Below the pieces are notes generated by a model. That model made no database searches and had not been told where the DNA came from. It was given only the letters and a program-made list of their open reading frames with translations. Below, piece by piece: positions 59,150 through 64,000 of a stretch of DNA of 64,000 bases. Origin of the DNA: Gemmatimonadota bacterium (GTDB lineage Bacteria > Gemmatimonadota > Gemmatimonadetes > Longimicrobiales > Gaopeijiaceae); contig JAPPGZ010000060.1 in NCBI GenBank assembly GCA_028874905.1, positions 1 to 64,000 on the forward strand. Reading direction: 5' to 3'. Made by a program: the position numbers and the translations under genes. Numbering within the stretch: the stretch's first letter is position 1; the number at the start of each line of letters is the position of its first letter.

Positions 59150-60045
59150 CTCGGCCACGACGGCTACTGGCACTCCTCGCGCTGGGCGCGGCCGCATGCG
59201 ATGCTTCGTCCACCGAGTCCGTGAGCGACGCGCCGGCTGCTCCGTCCGTGTTCATCATCGGCGGCGATCGTCCGGCCACCCTGGTACGTCCCCTGGACTA
59301 CACGGCCGGCACTCGTCTTCCCCTGGTGATCGCACTCCACGGTTATACCAGCAACTCCGCCAACACCAATCGCTATTTCGGCCTGTCGCAACGCGTCACG
59401 CGCGACCGGTTTGCGCTGATCCTGCCCAACGGCACCCGCAATCCTGAGGGCGCCAACTTCTGGAACGCCACGGACTATTGCTGCGACTTCTGGGGCACCG
59501 GTGTGGATGATGTCGCGTACCTGAACGGCCTGGTGGTCGAGGCGGACGAGCACATCGTCGCCGACGGAGTCTATCTCGTCGGGCTCTCGAACGGGGCCTT
59601 CATGTCCTACCGGATGGCATGCGAGTCGATGCCGGGACTGCGGGGCATCGTGCCCGTCGCCGGCACCACCTTCGACGACCCCGAGCGGTGTGCGGGAGCC
59701 GCGCCCGTCTCCGTGCTTCACATTCACGGCACGGCGGACGTCGTGATCCGGTACGGCGGCGGCAGCAGCAACACGGGCACGACCCACTATCCCGGCGCCG
59801 AAGAGACCGTCCGCCGGTGGGCCGCCCGCGCGGGCTGCGATCTCGACGCCGCTGAAACGCTGGAACCTCTCGATCTCGATTTCACGCTGTCCGGCGCGGA
59901 AACGCAGCCGCTCCGATACCGTGAGGGGTGCGCCGAGGGAGTCACCGTCGAGTTGTGGACCATCGAGCAGGGCGCCCACGTGCCGGCGTTCGACCCCGAC
60001 AGGATCGGAGCGCGCCTCATCGACTGGCTCTTCGCGGGGCGCTGA
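59146..60045 (+). CDS. PHB-depolymerase/feruloyl-esterase-like lipoprotein (CTG start)
   Basis: 299-residue secreted alpha/beta hydrolase of the LpqC/PHB-depolymerase family. LVIALHGYTSNSAN (oxyanion), nucleophile in VGLSNGAFMSYRMA, Asp in LHIHGTADVVIRYGG, His in EQGAHVPAF, and FWNATDYCCDFWG typical of the family. The reading frame has no ATG, GTG or TTG near the conserved start. The only sensible start is CTG 59146 with a perfect GGAGGG 5 nt upstream, giving LTRPRRLLALLALGAAAC, a lipoprotein signal. The CTG overlaps the hydantoinase TGA, so reinitiation is likely. Confidence 0.83.
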   Translation: MTRPRRLLALLALGAAACDASSTESVSDAPAAPSVFIIGGDRPATLVRPLDYTAGTRLPLVIALHGYTSNSANTNRYFGLSQRVTRDRFALILPNGTRNPEGANFWNATDYCCDFWGTGVDDVAYLNGLVVEADEHIVADGVYLVGLSNGAFMSYRMACESMPGLRGIVPVAGTTFDDPERCAGAAPVSVLHIHGTADVVIRYGGGSSNTGTTHYPGAEETVRRWAARAGCDLDAAETLEPLDLDFTLSGAETQPLRYREGCAEGVTVELWTIEQGAHVPAFDPDRIGARLIDWLFAGR

Positions 60046-60079
60046 ACTCGTCCGACCGGAACGCGAATCCAAAATGTCA

Positions 60080-60108
60080 AGCAAACATTACATAGTGTAA
60101 ACTTTGCT
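60080..60108. terminator. Bidirectional terminator or dyad between convergent genes
   Basis: Nested dyad AGCAAA-CA-TTACA-TAG-TGTAA-AC-TTTGCT in an AT-rich patch between the esterase stop (60045) and the stop of the convergent lipoprotein gene (60115). As RNA it folds on both strands and is followed by TTTCC or TTGAC, fitting a weak bidirectional terminator. The inner TTACA-N3-TGTAA also resembles BlaI/CopY-type operators (TACA-N2-TGTA), but no promoter lies here. Confidence 0.55.
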
Positions 60109-60114
60109 TTCCAC

Positions 60115-60579
60115 TCATTCGCTCGGGCACTCCGGATAGATCACCAGCGACTCCAAGTCCCCCGTGATCGCCTGGTACACCGTCTCGGGCTCCGCCGGAT
60201 TCTCGTTCTCGATCCAGCCGCCGCACTGCGCTCCGCCGGACATCTCGCCCTGGTATCGCACGCGCCCGCTTTCGTGATACACCGTCAATTCACCTTCCCA
60301 GGTCCCGTCGCGAAGACTGGCCTCGAGCTGCAACAGATTGTCCTGGCCCGGGAAGTGGCGGACGACCCGGCCCGAATAGGGCAACATTGAGGCCGGGTCG
60401 AGATAGGTGCTGTCCTGAACGATCAGTTCGTCGAGATTGCGCGTGGGGGTCGGCACGCACGCCAGAAGCGCGGGGGCGAGCAGGCATGCCAACAGCGCCG
60501 TGTAGCGTGTCAACCGCCACGGCCTCGCGCGCCGGGGCCTTGAACGATGGTCCGAACCTCGTACAGATTGCTTCACCAT
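60115..60579 (-). CDS. Small lipoprotein with MORN-like repeats
   Basis: 154-residue exported lipoprotein: basic start, then LLACLLAPALLACVPTPTRN with the acylated Cys. The mature part contains YwqK/MORN-like repeats (YSGRVVRHFPGQDNLLQLEASLRDGTWEGELTVYHESGRVRYQGEMSGG) and a cysteine pair (AQCGGW, YPECPSE). ATG 60579 overlaps the plus-strand ATG 60578 within a shared CATG, so the two divergent genes begin on top of each other. Function unknown. Confidence 0.68.
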   Translation of the reverse strand: MVKQSVRGSDHRSRPRRARPWRLTRYTALLACLLAPALLACVPTPTRNLDELIVQDSTYLDPASMLPYSGRVVRHFPGQDNLLQLEASLRDGTWEGELTVYHESGRVRYQGEMSGGAQCGGWIENENPAEPETVYQAITGDLESLVIYPECPSE

Positions 60580-62017
60580 GAGCATTAACCTAGCCGATGA
60601 CGCCGTCCACGCGCTGAACCGCGCTTCTGCAGCGGCCGCCCGGGCGGGGGCGGAAGCGATTTCGCCGCGCAACATTCTGGCGGGGGTCGTGTCGCAGCGC
60701 GCTCCGGGCCTGTTGGAGCTTATCGGTCCGCTGGGACTGGAGCTCGAAGCCCTCCCGGAGGAAATGCGGGACCTTCCCGAGACCTATCACGGCCACCTTC
60801 CGTTCACATCGGATGCCCACGAAGTGCTTGCCGCCGCCGTGACCGCCGCGTCCGAATCAGGTGGCGGCGCGACCACCAGCGGCCATCTTCTGCTTGGCGT
60901 GGCGCGTGCCGGCGACGCACCGTCACGGCAGACCCTGGAGGCGTGGGGGTTGGTGGAGGCCGCCCTCGCGGCCGCCCTCGCCCCACAGCCGGACGACGGC
61001 GCCGACACTGTGACGGCCACCCCTGCGGCGGGTCCGGCGCTGCTGCTCGTGCTCTCCATCGCACTCGCGTGCACGGGGGATACGGCGCCGGATGCCGCAC
61101 AGCACACCGGAGATCCCTTCGCGGCGGCCCCCGCCGACGGCACGTTCCCGCAAATCGGTCCCGCCCCTCCCGACTACGTGCCCACTGCGGCGGGCGCCCC
61201 GTCCACCGACATCTGGCTCGGCCGGCTCGACCGGGACGAGCACGGCGACCTCGTTGTCAGCGGTCTCTCGAACGCCACCGACCGTGACGGCTACGACAAT
61301 CAGCCCGCCTTCGACCCCGCGGGGAGCGCCCTGTACTACACCGCCGCGATGGATTCGACGCAGACGGACACCTTCCGCCACCTGGTGGAGGACGGCACGA
61401 CGGAACGGGTCACGCATACGCCCGACGCCAGCGAGTTTTCGCCCACGCCCATTCCCGCACAGGATGCGTTTTCGGCCATCCATGAGAACAACGGCTTCCA
61501 GTACCTGTGGCGGTACGGCGCCGACGGGTCGGAACTGGGGCCGATCTTCGCCACGGCCGAGCCGGTCGGATACCACGCATGGGCAGATGAGCGGACCGTG
61601 GCGATGTTCATTCTCGGCAGTCCGCCCACGCTGCAGGTCGGCGACGCGCTCTCCGGCGAGATCCGCGTCGTGGCCGAGAACCCGGGCCGTTCGATCCACC
61701 GAATCCCGGGATCGAGCGAGATCTCCTTCGTCCGCAAGGTCGACGACGAGGAATGGTGGATCGAGCGTCTGGATCCCGCGTCCGGCCGGAGCGAGCGAAT
61801 CGTGCGGACGCTGCCGGGTCGCGAAGACCATGCGTGGACGCCCGGCGGCGAAATCCTGATGGGCGATGGGGCTGTGCTGTTTGTGTGGTCCGAGGAAACC
61901 GGATGGCGCGAAATCGCGGACCTTGGCACGGGTTCGGACGACATTTCGCGCATTGCGGTAAGCCCCGACGGATCGAGAATTGCCCTGGTGAGAAGCCGGA
62001 CGGACAGCGAGGGTTGA
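60578..62017 (+). CDS. Clp_N domain fused to a TolB-like propeller through an internal signal/TM segment
   Basis: 479-residue protein of unusual architecture. Residues 1-135 form two Clp_N-type repeats (ADDAVHALNRASAAAARAGAEAISPRNILAGV and SDAHEVLAAAVTAASESGGGATTSGHLLLGVA), normally the substrate-binding head of ClpA/B/C. Residues of about 149-163 (AAGPALLLVLSIALAC) look like a lipoprotein signal or membrane helix with Cys163. Residues of about 185-479 are TolB-like blades (YDNQPAFDPAGSALYYTA, VSPDGSRIALVRSR). This is either a true type-II membrane fusion with cytoplasmic Clp_N and periplasmic propeller, or two genes joined in frame (internal GTG near 61017 without Shine-Dalgarno). No AAA+ domain is present. 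Confidence 0.68.
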   Translation: MSINLADDAVHALNRASAAAARAGAEAISPRNILAGVVSQRAPGLLELIGPLGLELEALPEEMRDLPETYHGHLPFTSDAHEVLAAAVTAASESGGGATTSGHLLLGVARAGDAPSRQTLEAWGLVEAALAAALAPQPDDGADTVTATPAAGPALLLVLSIALACTGDTAPDAAQHTGDPFAAAPADGTFPQIGPAPPDYVPTAAGAPSTDIWLGRLDRDEHGDLVVSGLSNATDRDGYDNQPAFDPAGSALYYTAAMDSTQTDTFRHLVEDGTTERVTHTPDASEFSPTPIPAQDAFSAIHENNGFQYLWRYGADGSELGPIFATAEPVGYHAWADERTVAMFILGSPPTLQVGDALSGEIRVVAENPGRSIHRIPGSSEISFVRKVDDEEWWIERLDPASGRSERIVRTLPGREDHAWTPGGEILMGDGAVLFVWSEETGWREIADLGTGSDDISRIAVSPDGSRIALVRSRTDSEG

Positions 62018-62106
62018 ATTCGCCCAACCCGGCGCGCGCGAAACAATGAGCGCCGCGGAATAGTACATTCAGAGACGACGGCGGACATCACACGGAGGAC
62101 ACCAGC

Positions 62107-62397
62107 ATGTTGGGAGACTTCTTCAGCTTCTACCTGACCTCTCTCGGAGAGTTCTGGAGTTCCGCCATCAGGATCGGCCTCCCGCAGATCCTGCTGGTGA
62201 TCCTGCTCATCTGCTGGCTGCGTCGGAAGGGGTCCGGCAAGTCCTGTTCCAAGTCCTGCTGCTGGATCTGGTCTTGCGGCACCGGTGGGAGTTCCTGGTG
62301 TTGCCCCGAGGATGAGGGGTGCGGTTGCACCTGCGGTGCCTGTTGGTGCCAGACGCGCAAGGACGACGCCACTGAAGCCGACGCGGATGAGGAATAG
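62107..62397 (+). CDS. Small cysteine-rich membrane protein
   Basis: 96-residue protein. N-terminal membrane segment (SSAIRIGLPQILLVILLICWL, about 19-39) followed by RRKGSGK and a compact Cys-rich domain: CSKSCCWIW, SCGTGG, SWCCPEDEGCGCTCGACWC. About a dozen cysteines lie in about 35 residues, including CxC, CC and CxxC pairs, before an acidic tail (DDATEADADEE). It might bind metal clusters, zinc or copper, or be disulfide-bonded. Shine-Dalgarno GGAGGAC 6 nt before ATG supports expression. No family recognised. Confidence 0.68.
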   Translation: MLGDFFSFYLTSLGEFWSSAIRIGLPQILLVILLICWLRRKGSGKSCSKSCCWIWSCGTGGSSWCCPEDEGCGCTCGACWCQTRKDDATEADADEE

Positions 62398-62433
62398 GTC
62401 GTTGCGGGACGGCCCTGTCCCCGTGCGGGGCGT

Positions 62434-64000
62434 GTGCGCCTAGTCCGTCCGGTGTTTCTGGCGGCCCTCGCCGCCGGCCTGCACCACGGTCCCCTCCACG
62501 GGCAGGACGCAACATCCCGCCAACCGGCCGGAACCCGGGCGCTCGACGAGCCGACAGTCCGGGCCGTCCGCACCGGTCAGCCGCCGACCATCGACGGGGT
62601 TCTTGACGAGCCGTTCTGGCACGAGATCGAGCCCGTCACCGACTTCCGCCAGCGTGTGCCCGTCGACGGCGCGCCGTCGTCCGAACTCACCGAACTGAGG
62701 GTCGCGTTCGACGACAACAACCTCTATTTCGCGGTCGTCCTACACGACTCGGACCCGTCGGGGATCCGGCGCAGCATCCTGCACCGCGAGGGACGGATCG
62801 ATCAGGACGACAACATCCGCATCGGCCTCGACACGTACCATGACCGGCGCAACGCCTACATCTTCGAGATCAACCCCTTCGGCACCCAGGGAGACGCGCT
62901 GATCAGCGACGAGTCCATGACGCTCTCGAACTGGTGGTGGGAGGGCGTCTACGAGAGCGAGGCGCGGATCACCGATGAGGGGTGGGTGGTCGAGGCGGCC
63001 ATCCCGTTCACGACGATCCGCTTCGACGACGCGGACGCGCTCGAGATGGGGATCCTCATGGAACGCACCATCCGCCGCAAGAACGAGATGGTGTACTTCC
63101 CCCACATCGGGCAGGAGTTCAGCCGCGCGCTGAGCCAGGTCTCGCAGTACGCGACCCTGACCGGGCTGGAAGGGTTGCGCCGCGGCCGCTACATGGAGGT
63201 GAAGCCCTTCGCGATCACGGGCCGCTCGGCGACGGGGCAGCAGGGTGAGGTGGGCGGCGGAACCGAGACGCTCAACGACCTCGGGCTGGACTTCAAGTAC
63301 TCGATCACCTCGAACCTCACGCTGGACGCGACCCTCAACCCGGACTTCGCCCAGGTGGAGGCCGACAACGTCCAGATCAACCTGACGCGCTTCGGCCTCT
63401 TCTTCCCCGAGAAGCGGGAGTTCTTCCTGGAGCGGGCCGGGCTCTTCGACTTCGGCGACTCGCGGGAGACGCAGGTCTTCTTCAGTCGCAGGATCGGGAT
63501 CACCAACGACATCACGGGAGGCACGCGGCTGACGGGTCAGGCCGGCCCGATTTCCGTGGGCGCGCTCAGTCTCTTTACCGACGACGCCCGGGACGCGGAC
63601 GGCCGCGTGATTGCCGGCGGCCTCAATTCAGTGCTGCGGCTGCGCGCCGACCCGTTTCCGAGGACGACCGTTGGAGGCATCTTCACGTCGCTGGATACGG
63701 ACGACGGCGCGAGCAGGGTCGTCGGCGGCGACATGCAGTTCCGTTTCGGCGGGTCCACGGTGAGGGGGTGGATGGCCCGATCGTCCGAGAGCGGCAGCAC
63801 GTCGTCCGAGAGCGACGGCGCGTCGACTGGCGGCGCCACGGCCGGGACCTTCGAAGTCGACCTGCGCAACGATTTACTCTCTGCGGGAGGCAGCTTCGCC
63901 CAGGTGCCCGTGGGGTTCAACCCGGCGCTCGGCTTCGTGCGCCGCCGCGACATCCGCACCCGTTCGGGCTCCGTTGCCGTGTTCCCCCGTTTCGAGCAGA
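62434..64000 (+). CDS. DUF5916 outer-membrane protein (3' end outside window)
   Basis: First ~522 codons of a large exported protein. I place the start at GTG 62434 because a signal peptide follows (VRLVRPVFLAALAAGL...LHGQ); an alternative GTG is at 62452. The N-terminal CBM9-like domain reads PPTIDGVLDEPFWHEIEPVTDF and VAFDDNNLYFAVVLHDSDP. Then comes the DUF5916 barrel start with its signature LDATLNPDFAQVEADNVQIN and FFPEKREFFLE. A Ser/Glu/Gly-rich loop (SSESGSTSSESDGAS) lies near the window end. The family is probably an outer-membrane carbohydrate-related barrel. Truncated at 64000. Confidence 0.85.
   Translation, partial: MRLVRPVFLAALAAGLHHGPLHGQDATSRQPAGTRALDEPTVRAVRTGQPPTIDGVLDEPFWHEIEPVTDFRQRVPVDGAPSSELTELRVAFDDNNLYFAVVLHDSDPSGIRRSILHREGRIDQDDNIRIGLDTYHDRRNAYIFEINPFGTQGDALISDESMTLSNWWWEGVYESEARITDEGWVVEAAIPFTTIRFDDADALEMGILMERTIRRKNEMVYFPHIGQEFSRALSQVSQYATLTGLEGLRRGRYMEVKPFAITGRSATGQQGEVGGGTETLNDLGLDFKYSITSNLTLDATLNPDFAQVEADNVQINLTRFGLFFPEKREFFLERAGLFDFGDSRETQVFFSRRIGITNDITGGTRLTGQAGPISVGALSLFTDDARDADGRVIAGGLNSVLRLRADPFPRTTVGGIFTSLDTDDGASRVVGGDMQFRFGGSTVRGWMARSSESGSTSSESDGASTGGATAGTFEVDLRNDLLSAGGSFAQVPVGFNPALGFVRRRDIRTRSGSVAVFPRFEQ

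Noticed and set aside
55244-59197. 1317-codon minus-strand open frame
   Set aside because: Fully antisense to the HyuA-HyuB fusion, which has all family motifs; the minus frame has none.
60080-60108. BlaI/CopY operator
   Set aside because: The core has a three-base spacer rather than two and lies between two gene ends, far from any start, so a terminator is the simpler reading.
1979-64000. Alternative genetic code with TGA as a sense codon
   Set aside because: Many genes here end at TGA in the expected place (for example 5344 strand neighbours, 26684, 27037, 28921), so TGA is a normal stop apart from the two redox sites.
1-64000. tRNA, rRNA, CRISPR arrays, insertion sequences, prophage genes
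   Set aside because: Looked for cloverleaf-like GC stems with CCA, rRNA conserved stretches, regular spacer-repeat arrays and transposase motifs; none was convincing by eye.

Overview
This is a GC-rich, densely packed bacterial window with short intergenic gaps, many ATGA/GTGA-type overlaps and frequent GTG/TTG starts. The gene mix is a TonB receptor with a carboxypeptidase-regulatory domain, TolB-propeller amidohydrolase, VPS10/BNR propeller, DUF5916, fused HyuA-HyuB, and many secreted hydrolases and metallo-beta-lactamase-fold proteins. That mix is what I would expect from a Gemmatimonadota-like Gram-negative chromosome. This is an inference from gene content; no rRNA, tRNA, CRISPR array, transposase or prophage module was seen to anchor it.

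Layout. 1-1.1 kb: 3'-truncated adenosylhomocysteinase on the minus strand, with a 3 x 19 bp tandem repeat in its leader. 1.3-2.0 kb: vapBC toxin-antitoxin pair. 2-15.5 kb: secreted degradative and uptake functions (TolB-amidohydrolase, TonB receptor, cyclase, PQQ propeller dehydrogenase, MBL-fold hydrolase, creatininase-like protein). 15.6-17.5 kb: a periplasmic peroxiredoxin whose catalytic cysteine codon is TGA, facing a ccdA-tlpA thiol-relay pair. 17.5-23.1 kb: envelope proteins, dienelactone hydrolase, MBL and M20 hydrolases. 23.1-25.5 kb: asparagine synthase divergent from a second AhpC/TSA protein, again with TGA at the catalytic cysteine (UxxC).

25.7-31.1 kb is the most novel part. A membrane-anchored C39-type (double-glycine) peptidase is followed by six tandem paralogous prepropeptide genes. 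Each has a signal-like N-terminus, a pro-region ending in V-x-G-G-Q or a close variant, and a hydrophobic core with C-x2-C and C-x3-C. Then come a perfect 13 bp hairpin, a membrane-anchored CxxC thioredoxin-like protein, a Yip1-like membrane protein, and an ABC ATPase-permease pair. I read this as an undescribed secreted disulfide-peptide (bacteriocin/RiPP-like) system with maturation, folding and export or immunity functions. The peptide block looks less GC-rich than its flanks.

31-45 kb: M28 peptidase, Asp/Glu racemase-like gene, three secreted propeller or FG-GAP proteins in series, YkvA-like protein, UMF1-type MFS coupled to arsM, a serine hydrolase and an Xre-RES toxin-antitoxin pair. 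45.5-64 kb: VPS10 propeller, two SDRs, DUF6526 plus a TPR lipoprotein-like gene, a YjbQ-domain fusion, serine hydrolase, DinB, fused hydantoinase/oxoprolinase, an esterase that appears to start at CTG, a Clp_N-signal-propeller fusion, a tiny Cys-rich membrane protein and the 5' part of a DUF5916 protein.

The two main discoveries are (1) two independent selenocysteine-type peroxiredoxins, each with a SECIS-like hairpin whose apical loop begins exactly 21 nt after the UGA, and (2) the six-peptide CxxC...CxxxC cluster.
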